NCBI GenBank assembly: GCA_903813345.2
Contig: CAIIXF020000005.1
Coordinates: 3,604,356-3,668,355, forward strand
DNA from: Owenia fusiformis
Taxonomy: Eukaryota; Annelida; Polychaeta; Sabellida; Oweniidae
Direction: 5' to 3'
Length of the DNA stretch: 64,000 nucleotides
The translations under genes and the position numbers were made by a program. This document shows positions 27,314 through 40,486 of the stretch, one piece after another. Below the pieces are notes generated by a model, which was not told where the DNA came from, ran no database searches, and worked only from the letters and a program-made list of their open reading frames with translations. Each line of letters starts with the position of its first letter. The stretch's first letter is position 1.

Positions 27314-29138
27314 ACAGCTTATTTCTAATTTCAAATTGTCATATCTGATATCAACTGTTTCAACCAATCAACTCTCTGAGAATTGGTCATGTGACTTGCA
27401 AAACTTGGAGTTATAACAATCTTATATTAAAACGAAGTATGCCAATATGCATGTTATTGTATCTAGAATGAAATAATGTTTTGTAACACAATACCATGCC
27501 AGTTTGCATGCCTGGCCTTTCATGTTTTAGTTTTAGAACTATTACAAGTAGATCAAAAAAAATAAAATGATACAGTATGTGTAATCCCATGCATATTCAA
27601 ATTATATGCCCTCAATTACTTTTTGTATTATGGATGCTCATTGGATTATTCATGGCCACATGATATGAAATAGAATTACTAATTTCCTCGAAAACCTAAA
27701 TCCTTGCTACAAGGGAAGATGAAAAGTACAAATGACCAGTTAATTAGATCATGTGAGCAGTCAAAAGTACCCTTTATCTTCCCTGCTACCAGTTCTTATA
27801 GGGGTTTGAATGGCCAAATGCAATAGAAATTCATATACGAAGCTGTCATCATTAAATGTTGAAAATGAAAGACTACTTATTTGTTTCTTCAAATAGAGTA
27901 CATAATAATAGGTCATATACTAGATATAGTAATCAAAACAAATAGTAACTGTCATATTTTGCACTACATTGCTCAAAGGTAATCACTGTCTGTATACTAT
28001 TGAAATCTCTTTCAAAATGATGTTTTATAGTTTGGTGAAAAAAGCTAAATCTATTTAAACTAGCTTTAACTTTTACTGACCATACATTATATCAATAAGG
28101 AGTAATCTTTATGTTAGTATAGTCCCTTAAAACACTTATTTTATTTTCTCTTCATCTATGATTTACTTTGCGCTTTTCACTGAACATCTGGGATCTTTTT
28201 AGTTATTTTATTACTAGTATGTTTTTCAGATTTGTCCTTTCTTTTGCATTTTGGGATCATTGTTTTTAGATCATCTACATTTTATTTTGGAAAAGTAACA
28301 AATTGGTTCAATTTCTTTACAAAGAGCCACTCTTAGTCTCCACTTCTACAATTGCTTCAATTCCCAATTGTACTCCACAGAGTAGCAAACAACAGAAAAC
28401 AACAGAAAATGAATGGATAATGATAGCTGCATCCCAATGAACAAATGTGATTACCTAAATCGAGGTTTCATCACTTTCATTAATCTAAAATGAATTAGAA
28501 ATTATTTTTCTATTTTCAAATTTCTTCCATGTGCATGTAATAAAAATTGGTTATGTCTTAGGCCCTAAGGATCTGAAACCTGCTGGTCAAAATGGAATTA
28601 CGGACCAGTTGCAATGTTATTCTCCTATACCCAGTGAAAAAATCAACTGGTCTGTATCAAAAATAACCTGATAATGACCAGCGGACCGGCCCTTAGGGGC
28701 TACATTGTAATGTGCTGGGAGGTTTTGGCTAAAGGGTTTATACCGAGGGAAATATGTGGGGGACCGTATTGGCATCATTGGTTTCAATGCATTGTACTTC
28801 TGCCTTAGTTTCAAAGGCAATTAATTATTTTTGAAAGGTGTCCTGAGATTCCAAAATTAAGAAAAAATTGTACTTATTTGAGAAATTGATTTTAAAGTTT
28901 TATAAATTGAATTTTCTTTATTTTATTAAATAATATTCTTTGGTTTTTGAAGATTTTTTTACAAAGCAAAACATTATTTTTCATTCTAGATACAATAACA
29001 TGCATATTGGCATACTTTGTTTTAATATAAGATTGTTATAACTCCAAGTTTTGCAAGTCACATGACCAATTTTTAGAGAGTTGATTGGTTGAAACAGTTG
29101 ATATCAGATATGGCAATTTGAAATTAGAAATAAGCTGT
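27314..29138. repeat. Inverted repeat, 170-bp arms with 1.5 kb interior
   Basis: Left arm 27314-27485 and right arm 28968-29138 are reverse complements sharing ATGCCAATATGCATGTTATT and ACTTGCAAAACTTGGAGTT. The interior has a smaller inverted pair around CCCTAAGG and GACCAGC (about 28560-28700) and no gene. No target duplication was found at the arm ends. It may be the remains of an older element abutting the next one. Confidence 0.65.
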
Positions 29139-29229
29139 TATTCCGGTGGGAAATTGTATCAACTCCATTTCCATAGTTTTAAAAAAGGATCTTGTAAATT
29201 GTTTCAAGGTATGATATTCCAAATAAGAT

Positions 29230-32170
29230 AGTGGGCTGTATAGCAAGGTTGGTCGGGGTCGGGAGCTGGGGATAATTTTATTGCTTAAATATAACCATAT
29301 CATCATCCTACATTAGAATCCACTCAGTCTAACATCAATTTCTGGTGCGAAAGTTGTCATTTTTGAGTTTTACCCCCCTTGACGACAAATTCTTGGGGGT
29401 ACTATGACAAATGCTTATAACTAAAGAAGTATTTATTTGATCATCTTCATTTTTGGCATGGGTAATGAACAGGTATGTAAAAGTAAAATTTGAAAAATTC
29501 ATACAAATCGGGTGATTAATCCATTCTAAAGATAATAATTCAGGTATTTTCAAGGGTCAATTTCAACATTTTCTGAATGTCACCATGAAGTAAAAATGAC
29601 ATTATGACCCAATGACATATTTATTGAATGTTTTTAGGCTTTAGAAAATAATTTGACTATATAAGCTAAAATAATAACATGAGAATTATACCATATTGAT
29701 AATTCTTCATCGCCATCCAGGCACAAATAAACTCCCCCTCCCCCATTTTCGAATATAAAGGTCTGTACCTGAAACTCCCACAAATAGCTATATTTCAGAA
29801 ACTATTACAGCATACATTCCAAAATTTCTCATGGTGATTATACACATCATACTCTGCATAATAGACATATAATTGAGATTTATTCATTCTATATCTAATA
29901 ATTAAGGTATTTTCAAGGTTCAATTTCATCGTTTTCGGAATGTCGCCATGAAGTAAAAATTACATGACCCAATGACATATTAATTAAATGTTTTTAGGCT
30001 TTAGAAAATAATTTGACTATATAAGCTAAGATAATAACATAAGAATTGTACAATATTGATAATTCTTCATCGCCATCCAGGGATAAATACCCCCCCCCCC
30101 CATTTGCGAAAAGAAAGGTTTTTACCTGAAACTTTCTCAAATAGCTATATTTCAGAAACTATTACAGCCTCCATTCCAAAGTCAACGATTTCATAGATAA
30201 AATCTTTTCAGGTGATGTTGATAACTAACAATGTTCAACTACTTGAAGCAAATGTTGAAGTGAATACTCAAGCAAATTGTATTGGTGAAGTTATTCAAAA
30301 ACATATTGGTTGAACATATTAATCATTATTGAATGTTGTCAAGCATATTGCCTGGATGGTGTCAATTGAATGTTTAGTCATCGGTATTGATTATGTATTT
30401 CCTAAAGCATACAGATTTAATGCTTATAGTTTTATGCTTAGAAACTAAATTACAAACAAGAAAGAAACGATTCCTTCATGAATATCAAACCTAAGTGAAT
30501 CTCAGGATTAAATGCAAATACTGAAATCATTTAAACTAGATGGATAATATATTTCAATTATGTCAAATGAAAATAGGTGATTATTGCATCACGCGGTACA
30601 AACTTCGACCGTTAATTTGAATTTTTGACCTACCGGATGTTTGAAAATCAAGGATTACAAGTCTCGTACTGCACCGTTTTTCTTCAAACTTGTTCCATTC
30701 AAAGCATAACAAAAATCGCTTTCTGTTGGTACATTATTCTCTTAAACAGAGTCCCTACTTCCAGCGGCATTTTGGTCCCCAGCTGTAAGAAGGCCTTCTA
30801 ACAGCTGGGGACCAAAACGCTGCTAGAAGGAGGGACTCTACAATCAAGTAATGCACCGACAGAAAGGCAATTTTGCTTTGCTTTTAATGGTATAAGTTTG
30901 AAGAAAAACGGTGTAGTATGAGACTCGCAATCCTTGATTTTCGAGCATCTGGTAGGTCAAAAATTCAAATTAACGGTCGAAGTTTGTACCGCGTGTGCAT
31001 AAGATAAATATGTTTTTGTAATATTCTCAAAAATGATGACAATCCAAATTATCTCTGTTGTAGTGTTGTGACAACCCTCTAAAACATATACTTGTATTTT
31101 GATTTCTAAGATGTCTAATAAATATACCATTATTCTTAGCTACACCCTCAAAAAGTGTTAAGACTTCAATAATATGTATAATATGCAGATTTTGATGTGT
31201 ATAATCAACATGAGAAATTTTGGAATGGAGGCTGAAATAGTTTCTGAAATATAGCTATTTGAGAAAGTTTCAGGTAAAAACCTTTCTTTTCGCAAATGGG
31301 GGGGGGGGGTATTTATCCCTGGATGGGGATGAAGAATTATCAATATTGTACAATTCTTATGTTATTATCTTAGCTTATATAGTCAAATTAATTTCTAAAG
31401 CCTAAAAACATTTAATAAATATGTCATTGGGTCATGTAATTTTTACTTCATGGCGAGATTCCGAAAATACTGAAATTGAACCTTGAAAATACCTTAATTA
31501 TTAGATATAGAATGGATAAATCACAATTATATGTCTATTATGCAGAGTATGATGTGTATAATCACCATGAGAAATTTTGGAATGTAGGCTGTAATAGTTT
31601 CTGAAATATAGCTATTTGAGGAAGTTTCAGGTACAGACCTTTATATTCGAAAATGGGGGAGGGGGGAGTTTATTTGTGCCTGGATGGCGATGAAGAATTA
31701 TCAATATGGTACAATTCTCATGTTATTATTTTAGCTTATATAGTCAAATTATTTTCTTAAGCCTAAAAACATTCAATAAATATGTCATTGGGTCATAATG
31801 TCATTTTTACTTCATGGCGACATTCAGAAAATGTTGAAATTGACCCTTGAAAATACCTGAATTATTATCTTTAGAATGGATTAATCACCTGATTTGTATG
31901 AATTTTTCAAATTTTACTTTTACATACCTGTTCATTACCCATGCCAAAAATGAAGATGATCAGATAAATACTTCTTTAGTTATAAGCATTTGTCATAGTA
32001 CCCCCAATAATTTGTCGTCAAGGGGGGTAAAACTCAAAAATGACAACTTTCGCACCAGAAATTGATGTTAGACTGTGTGGATTCTAATGTAGGATGATGA
32101 TATGGTTATATTTAAGCAATAAAATTATCCCCAGCTCCCGACCCCGACCAACCTTGCTATACAGCCCACT
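29230..32170. mobile_element. 2.9 kb element with about 950-bp inverted repeats
   Basis: Left arm about 29230-30182, right arm about 31217-32170, with ends AGTGGGCTGTATAGC and GCTATACAGCCCACT. A 5-bp duplication AAGAT flanks it (29225-29229 and 32171-32175). Each arm is itself an internal direct duplication with a step of about 362 bp (unit starts near 29531 and 29892). The loop holds the nested family-C foldback 30590-30995; without it the element would be about 2.5 kb. The mirrored open frames at 29335-29553 and 31847-32065 encode nearly the same peptide because of the symmetry and are not evidence of a gene. Confidence 0.75.
30590..30995. mobile_element. Foldback element, family C copy 1 (CACGCGGT ends), nested
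   Basis: A 406-bp palindrome with a central axis of GGTCCCCAGCTGT and its complement. Ends are CACGCGG...CCGCGTG. The 5-bp duplication TGCAT is at 30585-30589 and 30996-31000. It lies in the loop of the 29230-32170 element, so it inserted later. Full relative at 55240-55647, one-arm relative at 42675-42776. Confidence 0.85.
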
Positions 32171-32514
32171 AAGATATCTCTAGGGTGAGACCAGGTGACA
32201 TACAAAAAATCAAGTTTCACATAGCAATACTAAGTAAGATACAGACCTCTAAACTTTCAAACCTTGATTTCTCAGTTCCGTAAAAATGTGAGATAGTACA
32301 AAGTTATTCTCATGCGACGACTAAACAACTTTTTAAACCGTCTCTGACTACATATCATGCCAATTAATACCATTATTGTGTTGACAGGATTAAATATAAT
32401 ATCTATGGAATTATAATTTAATGAACTCAATAGTCTAAATGATAATAACTTCATAATTTAGTCTTGGCTGACGTAGTCTTGCACCATCAGAGTTGGATTG
32501 CAAATACCTCCCTA

Positions 32515-32810
32515 AATCAAATATTTAAAATTTACAAATTTACTAGTGTACGGGGTGGGGAAACAAGTCTCCATCCAACCACTAAAGTTTAAAAGGAAGA
32601 CTATAGTGTCCCGTGAATTCATTATAATTATCTTAGACAATAGTGAAGCGGTACAATCATTGGAGTGTTAATTAATCGGAATGCAAGTTTGATTTAAAAT
32701 AACTCCTTTAGATCAAATATTTAAATTCTACTAGAATGCGGGGAGGGGAAACAAGTCTCCATTCAAGCACTAAATATCAAAAGAAAGATTTCAGTACCCA
32801 TTAACTTCAC
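32515..32810 (+). repeat. Imperfect direct duplication, step about 195 bp
   Basis: Blocks 32515-32625 and 32711-32810 share ATCAAATATTTAAA and then GGGGAAACAAGTCTCCAT. Confidence 0.55.
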
Positions 32811-34940
32811 TCCCGGACTTTACTATTCACCACCACCTCCCCCCCTTCCCCAAGTATCCCTTATGACCCCAGAATGTTAGTTTCTGTGCCCCCCCCCCCT
32901 GTCCATGGCCAGTAAGTAATCTATGTGTATATATCTGTATAAAACCAGATGCAGGCATAGACATTGACAAGGTGAGGGGATTTAAATATAAAAATAGTCT
33001 TGTTTTTGGCTCCGACTTATATATTTTGGCACTGTTTAACGAAGCCGGTTTAAGGAATGAGAGGCAGAAATAATTCCTAGAAATAAGATGGCCTCATCGC
33101 GATAGCCGCGACCCCTTTCTCTTTATCCTGCCACAATCGGCAGATAAGAGTGGCTCTGGCATACCAGAATGAGATGGCCTGTCTTTACCGTAATCAAGAT
33201 ATGGTACCTAACCGCAGTTATTTTGGTTTTATAACGGGGATATTGCTCGAGCTTGAATAACAAATAAAAGGCATGTTCTTATTTCTGTATTCTGACCTTT
33301 GATTGTGTATTAAGTTGAGCTGCACGCCAAACGTTAAGATTGTTAAAACGCTGAAAATAAAACTTTATTCCTCTCAATTTACATAAAAATGAAACAGATT
33401 AGATTCGAATCTCAGTCACACCAGCACCACTGGTCAAAGGAAGTACAAATATCTATATTAATCAAATGTCTGAGAATTTGATGACTGTCTGGGATCCAAT
33501 GTTAATTTTATTGAAGCAAACTAAGAAAAGATGAATTTTAAACGTTTAGAGGGAAAAGTCAAATATGCATTGTAACCCTAAAAATAATTCATTAAAGTGT
33601 CGTACACATTTTATAACATTTCTATAAATAAAACAAATAAAGCACAACCCTAATGCCCTATAATGAATTCATATCGGCGCTAAACGGCCCTTGCAATAAA
33701 AACGCATCGAAGCAGGGAATGCTTGGAAAATTCTTCCGAAACTGACTTTTGTTATTTCAAAATTGAAATATGCCTAATTCCTATGAACACGCGATCTTTT
33801 TCACTGGGTTTTACTCTATTTTAGATTTACTAGAAAAATGTTTATATGATGATTGCGTTTGCTTCTCACGAGTTCATTGAAACGTTCAGTCGTAAAACTT
33901 TAGAGATCAAAAGACTAATTAGGCACCTGATTGCGAACGTTTGATTGCATTTCGATCGCCGGGATTTTACAAACGTATTGTTTAAGTAGCGATCGTGTTC
34001 TTGGGATCTTGATAACTTCCTATTTTAAGTTTTGGGTTGAAAGCAATGAGTATGTCGGACTTTCTCAAGTCCACATAATGAAACAATATCCCTTTATATT
34101 AGTCCAATCGGAATTTGCATAAACATACCAGTTTTATATTGCAAAAAGAACTGTAATTAATAGCCTACATAAAAGCATCATGATAAATAAAACATTAAAG
34201 CATATATAAAGCCTATTGTTATCGCACCCATCGCACCCCCCCCCCCCCCTCCTGGCTACGCCGATGGATATTTTGGCAACTTTCACGTTTACCCCGCCCC
34301 CTAATAATTCTTGCGCCCCCTCTAAATATCAGACCCGTCAGGCGTTGAGGCATGGATCAGGATACCCTGACTCCCAAGCTGTGCGACTTCTGGCAACTGC
34401 TACACCTATATTCCCGGGGAAACGCTTTTAGAAAAATTGTCAAATATGGTCGTGTGTGGGCAAACACGGAGGAGGAGGAGAGGGGTGCGTGCATTGTGTG
34501 CGACCCTTCATCAGTTGTGTACCTTATTTTTTGTATGAATTTCTTCCGAATAGTTATGCTAGAGGGGTTCTGATATTTATTTCTGTTTTCAAATGAAATA
34601 ATTTCACCCTTGCCCGACTGACTTGTAGATAATGCACGAATCAAATAGCATGGAGATCAGATAATCAGATTGATTCGTATTTTCGCAATCAGATGAATTA
34701 ACTTATTGTTTTCTCTGATTAAAAGGCGGTTTGAAGCTAGTTTTACAGGATTTGTAAATTCGCAATCAGACTGGCTTATTTTAATATTTAGTCAGTGCAA
34801 GAGGACTATAATGTAGAAAATTGTTTTGGTTTCGACACTAACTGAATAATTTATCACAATTGTTAAATAAGCAAACAGAAACAGGTTTAAAAATGAGAAT
34901 AGAGGCAAAAAAGTCTATACATAAAATGTAATTAAAACCC
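32811..34940. other. Unannotated DNA with one repeat end
   Basis: A C-run followed by CTGGCTACGCCGATGG (about 34235-34266) is a copy of the GGCGTAGCC repeat end seen at 4739, 37329 and elsewhere. Overlapping frames near 34216-34644 on both strands lack any domain. Confidence 0.4.
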
Positions 34941-34941
34941 G

Positions 34942-35125
34942 GGAATTAAAAGCAATTTTAGACTGTTAGATGATCTCTTCTGTAATCAAGGTGATGTTGG
35001 TACACTTCCGCCGTTAGAAAAACAAAGACTAAGACAAAGACTATATAGCAACCCAATTAATCCTTTTGTAATCATTAAATGTTAGATTCTTATTATTTTG
35101 TTGGACAATATTCAGACTTCTGACC
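34942..35125 (+). repeat. Direct repeat, copy 1 (partner 35448-35615)
   Basis: It shares AAAGCAATTTTAGACTGTTA, GGTGATGTTGGTACACTTCC and CATTAAATGTTAGATTCT with the partner 506 bp downstream, with small indels only. This looks like a recent local duplication. Confidence 0.75.
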
Positions 35126-35447
35126 AAGATTAAATCATTTATGTTTGTATTTAAAAATAGTATTTCAATCAGACAGACGTTCTAATGAGTTAGAAAAATA
35201 CATTTGTCCATTTCCTCTCAAGAAGTTTTCAAAGGTAATCAAGTCGATTTGTTTGAGTGTTTAGCATTGTTTTTCATAACTTGACGCTTCCATGAACAGA
35301 ATGACTTTGAAATGAGTTTTTATAATTTTAGCTTTTATACGGACATGCTTATTGTATATTTCTATATGAACGTTGTAGTTATGTGATGTAACATCGCCCC
35401 CCCCCCCAATTTCAGGTATACAAATTTTGGTCGGAATGCATTTACTT

Positions 35448-35615
35448 GCAATTAAAAGCAATTTTAGACTGTTAGATGATCTCTTATGTAATCTAGGTGA
35501 TGTTGGTACACTTCCGCATTTAAGAAAACAAAGAGAACTAAGCAATTAATCCTTTTGTTATCATTAAATGTTAGATTCTCATTTTTTATTGGACAATATT
35601 AAGACTTCTGCCTCC
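35448..35615 (+). repeat. Direct repeat, copy 2 (partner 34942-35125)
   Basis: It matches copy 1 along its length but lacks about 16 bp in the middle (around AGACAAAGACTATATAGC). The 320 bp between copies show no relation to either. Confidence 0.75.
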
Positions 35616-35888
35616 GATTGTTATGCAGGTATGTGTATAAAATCATGTGAACAACATTATCGTGGAAACTCCCATATTCATTCTCATAATGTCTTACAGC
35701 TATTTCGCAAATGACATAATCCTAAACAACATATGGAAATAATAGTGCAGAACTGAGCGAAAAGAAAGGTGAAACAAATCAGATTAAGATATTTTATTTT
35801 TGAAATGCACAAAGGGCAACAGTTGAAGAACAAAAGTTAAAGGCGTTGTGAAATAGATCGTGCCTTTATATGATCCCCTTCTATAGTA

Positions 35889-35975
35889 CCCTACCCTTTG
35901 CATTCGTTCGACTTCACTTCTCTAATGAGTGTTTCGTCTTCTCGTAGTTTATAATTAGACTCTGCACGCAGCGTA
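35889..35975 (+). repeat. Direct repeat, copy at 37012-37095
   Basis: The shared blocks are CTACCCTTTGCATTCGTT, GACTTCACTTCT and AGACTCTGCACGCAG, in the same order in both copies. Confidence 0.6.
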
Positions 35976-36023
35976 ATAGTTCCCCTATTATCCATGTTCA
36001 TGTTCTCATTTGATTTTTCATCA

Positions 36024-36163
36024 GTTATGACTTGGTAACATTTGTTCCGATTTTCATTACGGCGCCCGGCCGATTGAGTATTTTGTTCAGAATTGAATAC
36101 AATTTTGAACAAAATACTCATCGGCCGGGCGCCGGTGCTGAAAATCTGAGCAAATGTGACCAT
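36024..36163. repeat. Hairpin with GCGCCCGGCCGAT core
   Basis: GGCGCCCGGCCGAT and GAGTATTTTGTTC, followed by a short loop and then the reverse complements. Weaker pairing extends out to CAAATGT. The strong GC palindrome stands out from the A+T-rich surroundings. Mirrored frames on both strands (35891-36163 minus and 36032-36292 plus) start inside each other's arm and are symmetry artefacts. Confidence 0.7.
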
Positions 36164-37011
36164 GGCATTATAAAAGCATACGCTTTAATACACGAACAGA
36201 TTCAAAATGAGACTTTATCTATCAGAGAAATAAAAATGGAAAAGTATTCTGAAAATATTAACTTGGTTGCATTGGTTAGTATCAAATATTAAGTTTTACA
36301 GTCGGAAACCTCAAGGGCGGGAAATTTGATTAAACAAAACGCTGAATTAATATGTGGACAACTTGCAAATGAAATGTAAGTAACATGACAGAACGAGTAT
36401 GTACGCCCAATAAATACTTTTATAGTTTTAATGTGCATTCAAAGGACCCCGTTTGTAAAATTGATAGAAATGAATAGTTTTATTACCGGAAAAAAAACTG
36501 AGAAATATCTACCCGATTCGCCAGAATAGTCATCATCATATCAGTGCGAAAAATTAGCTATATTTATTTTCTATGCGATATACACCTGATACTGATAGCC
36601 TTCCACGATCATGGTCCGTTGACATCATCAACCTTGTGATTTGCCATAAGTGATTAACCAACATTTTAAAACAATTTAAAGTCGGGGTTGACGTTTCTTG
36701 ACTTTTCACACTGACATCCAAACAAAACATAATTTGAAAATAAAATGCATAAATGGCCATTAAAAGTACATTTTTGAACAAAAGTATCAACTTATATTAC
36801 ACTGCACGCAAATACAAAGTGAAAAGAACGTCTTCGCGGAGATTGAAATACGGATCGGTAAGTCAACAAATCTAACTGTTAAATAAACAAGCTTAGCCCA
36901 TGTCTGCAATTGTTTGTCTGAGTGGCCAGATGTTATCCGTTTCGGATAATAAATTTCTGAGAATACTACTGATATCTAGAATACATCTTCCGTGATATTT
37001 TTCATAAAACT

Positions 37012-37095
37012 ACCCTTTGCATTCGTTTGACTTCACTTCTTAAAAGAGAGCTTCGTCTTAGTGTAGTTTAACTAGACTCTGCACGCAGGGTATCG
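37012..37095 (+). repeat. Direct repeat, copy of 35889-35975
   Basis: See the partner; this copy is slightly more diverged and carries GAGAGCTTCGTCTTAGTG in place of GAGTGTTTCGTCTTCTCG. Confidence 0.6.
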
Positions 37096-37328
37096 TAAAA
37101 CAGGCATCTTAGCTGCAATTTTGAATAATAGCGTAATTCATAGCACAATATAAATTAACCCGCCTCTGTTTAATTCAAATATGCATTACCCTTAAGAATC
37201 ATATACTAAGACACCTTTTCATTCTTGATTCGAATTTTTATCTTGTCTTCATCTAAATTTGTGGATTAATAACAGTTTTTAGTATACAAATTGAACATAC
37301 AAAATGTAGCGTATTGATTACACGTTAC

Positions 37329-37575
37329 AGTGGCGTAGCCAGCTTTCAGTCGGGGGGAGGGGGGTGCGATCGTGGCATAAAAAATGTTTTTGAAGATTTG
37401 TTTTGAATTTTACAAAAATTGGTGCAACTTCGTTCAAAATCGAGCTAGAAGCTTCAAATAAAAAGCATTTTAAGACTTTTTTCTTCTATCTAATGGTTCT
37501 ATTTTCATTGGTTATGGAGGGGGGGGGGGGGGTTCGATCGCACACATCGCATCCCCCTGGCTACGCCTATGCGCT
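37329..37575. repeat. Short repeat with CAGTGGCGTAGCCAG ends and G-runs
   Basis: The left end is CAGTGGCGTAGCCAG and the right end CTGGCTACGCCTATG, with G-rich runs next to each end (the right-hand run has about 14 G) and a shared GCGATCG motif. Pieces of the same family are at 38150-38290, 34235-34266, 14382-14400, 6773-6826 and 59240-59330. No coding sequence. Confidence 0.55.
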
Positions 37576-38149
37576 ATATTAATATAACAAGGTTATCATA
37601 TCATGCCAATAGTTATATGGTTAACTAATATTAACACAAAATAATAATACACGATAATTAAAAAAATAAACCTCGGTATTCGGGCCTAAAATCCAAGGAT
37701 ACGTGTACCATTACTTAAGTGTAAGCTGCAATACCATATCGAATACCTGTACCATTACTCAATAATAACCACTAGTAAGACCATAATAACAAGCTTAATA
37801 ACTAGCTTATCGCAAGTTATTCCATACGATTTTGTCTTGTGTACGTCTTTGACAATGTTGGAGCGCATCAAACCTACCAATAGTGCTGATTATTTTATAC
37901 ACGCCTTTATAGGTTGATATTTTTAAATTCGATTTATTCTCATCACAACTTGACTTTTACTTTCGAGGTGGAGCAACTGAAACTTTGAAACGTAAATATG
38001 GTATATATTACTTTAATTAGTAATTTAGAGGTGTATAATTCCATATTATTAAAGCTCCCATGTAGAGTTTGAAAATATATAATCATTAAGATATTATTTT
38101 TCATGATTTAAAAAGTCATCGCAAAATGCGATCGCCAAACAAATTCTGT

Positions 38150-38290
38150 TTTCAGTCAGGGTACCATTATGCAACCGTGGCATAAGCGAGCCAAAAAAGA
38201 TTTTTTTTGAATTTTACAAAAAATGATGCAACATCCTTCAAAATTGAAAATGGTTGTATTTTTATTTTCTTATGGGGGGGGGGGGGTTAG
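38150..38290 (+). repeat. Second internal copy of the 37329 repeat
   Basis: CGTGGCATAA, TTTTGAATTTTACAAAAA and a terminal G-run follow the same order as at 37370-37530. The outer GGCGTAGCC ends are missing. Confidence 0.5.
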
Positions 38291-38424
38291 GGTTAGGATT
38301 AACCCCTCGCTGAATACGTTAAATATTGTGAATCAGTAGATCAACATATGAGTGCTTCATCATGAGTGTGTCATATAAAAAGAGATCAAGAATATATATG
38401 GATGATTAAAAAATGAAAAAATTG

Positions 38425-38460
38425 ATTCTGCCGGGTTTCGAACCCACTCTGTAGGTCAAA
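38425..38460 (-). ncRNA. Possible tRNA-like T-arm/B-box fragment
   Basis: The reverse complement contains GTGGGTTCGAAACCCGGC, which fits the pol III B-box and can fold as a T arm. No convincing A-box or acceptor stem accompanies it, so it may be only a SINE fragment or chance. Confidence 0.2.
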
Positions 38461-39589
38461 CTTTGCAAAACACTTGCAAAAAAACGTTTCCTTGCAAAAG
38501 GTCATATTCTTCTAAGTGGTACTCTACATATTTTTTATAATGTATACATTATACAAAAATGAAAATAATTAAATGGATGATTTAATAAATTCATGTCTCG
38601 TATCTTAGCCTCTGACTTTGGGCTACGTCCCCCAATTAACGTCTTGACACAATTCATTTGTGGTTTAAATCATCCACGATTCATTGAGCTCTGGGCTTTA
38701 ATCCTTTAAAGATTAACAACAATCAGGCGGAACATATGTCTGTTTTTAGATCACTTTCCATAAACCATCAACGGGTATGCCGGAATGAACCTAAAAGTGC
38801 TAAACGTGAAACGCCATGAGAAATATTGTTTCGATTGAAGATGAGAAGAGTAAAACAAGTCATTATTGAGAAGTTATCATGATGGTGAGACAGTGTAATT
38901 AATGCTAGTTATACACCTATAATCACAGTCTCTAAATGGGATATAATGATCAGTCTCTAATGTAACCACACTTATGGGAGCCTACATTTACAGAACAGCA
39001 TGGCGTCAAGTTCGTTGCAATACTTGTCTACATTTACTAGATAGTTCAAGTTTACTACTCAGTACATTGACATGAATTCGTTGAAACCTGAAATTATTAC
39101 GCGGTGGAGATACATATAAATAATATTATTTGAAGGATGTAAAATATGCTCATCAAGTTGATCCTCGAACTAAAATAGGGCCTACGCTTGAGATTGATAC
39201 AATCTAAGGTTTTCGTTCCACCTTCACTTTAGTGATATTTATAGGTTAAATGATCTAAAGGATCGTCTCATTTCTGCACATATGAACATGCAAAACAACA
39301 TTAAGTCAGACCTACATTCCATGTGTATGGCAAGCCTAATTATTTCAATTGGTGTGTATATTATGTTTAATACTATTTCTTAAAACCTCATGCTCCCCTG
39401 ATGTATAATTAATATGTTCTTAACGCTTCCTTTAAATGAAAAATTAAAGTGGTGCCTAGGAGATGTTGTTTTTAATATTTGGGGCAAAGACCAAGGATTC
39501 TTGTTTGACAAGTGTGTCAAACAATTTTTAGTGACTATTAATAACGATATTTTAAACTCATAACATATGTACATTTTAACATATTTATT

Positions 39590-39720
39590 TTATCTATCTA
39601 TCTATCTGTATTGTATTGTATTTTATGAATATCTATTTGTTTTATGTACTGCCGCACTGGAATTTTCCATTGTGCCACTGATTAAAAAGTGTTTGGCAAA
39701 TAAATAAATAAAAAAACTAA
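39590..39720 (+). repeat. Likely 3' tail of a non-LTR retroelement
   Basis: A (TATC)n stretch is followed by GTACTGCCGCACTGG and TTTGGCAAATAAATAAATAAA and then A-rich sequence. A short 3' UTR ending in AATAAATAAA simple repeat is typical of LINE/SINE 3' ends. No upstream coding region is attached. Confidence 0.4.
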
Positions 39721-40486
39721 AAAAAACTATACGTATACAATTAAGGTTTAAAATGATTATTTTTTTAGGATTGAAACATTTTTCACAATTGAAGTTTAGA
39801 TAAAACGCTATCCAATGTCAACCAAATGGTTCACAACATTTAAAGTTATGTAATTGAAATTTATGTTCACAACATAAAACAGCCCAAAATACAGAACATA
39901 CCGAAGTAGTGAGCATAACATAATGTAGTTTACATTCTTGCGCTTCTTTACACAACCTTGACATTAACCAAGTTAACATAAGGTACAAATGGATTTATCA
40001 ATCGTGATCGACTTGCAATATGGTAGGATTTTATGCAGTTATTGCCAGTATTACTTCAGCCGGCTAGTTATACCAGACTTAGCTTTTATAGTAATTAATA
40101 AGTTCAGATTCTGCGATATGTCGTTTGTATTAACCGGGGTATTAACCTAGCGTGACCAGAATATTTGAAATATGTGGAAATGCAACCTAAAGATGGCGTA
40201 CTAATCAAGATTGAACAAAATAAATCAGTCCTGGAGAAACGATCGTCTTATTTGTATTCAAGAAGATAAGCCAAGTACGATATAGAGCCAACCGAAATTT
40301 TTAACAGGCCTGAGTAATGCCTTCCTGTTTAGGAAACCTCCGTTTTAAATATTGGGAATGGATTCTACCAATACTTTCCCACATGAATCTACTTGATAAA
40401 GTTGAGATCTTCCAAAATAATGAGGATTTTGCATCTAACCCGGCCCCCTGGTGACATACATGATGATATCCCGATGCTAAGTTATA

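Noticed and set aside
29335-32065. Near-identical 72-codon frames at 29335-29553 and 31847-32065
   Set aside because: They are mirrored arms of the 29230-32170 element, with no protein family match.
35891-36292. Two facing frames (90 and 86 codons) that encode similar peptides
   Set aside because: Each starts in the other's arm of the GCGCCCGGCCGAT hairpin; the resemblance is a consequence of the inverted repeat.
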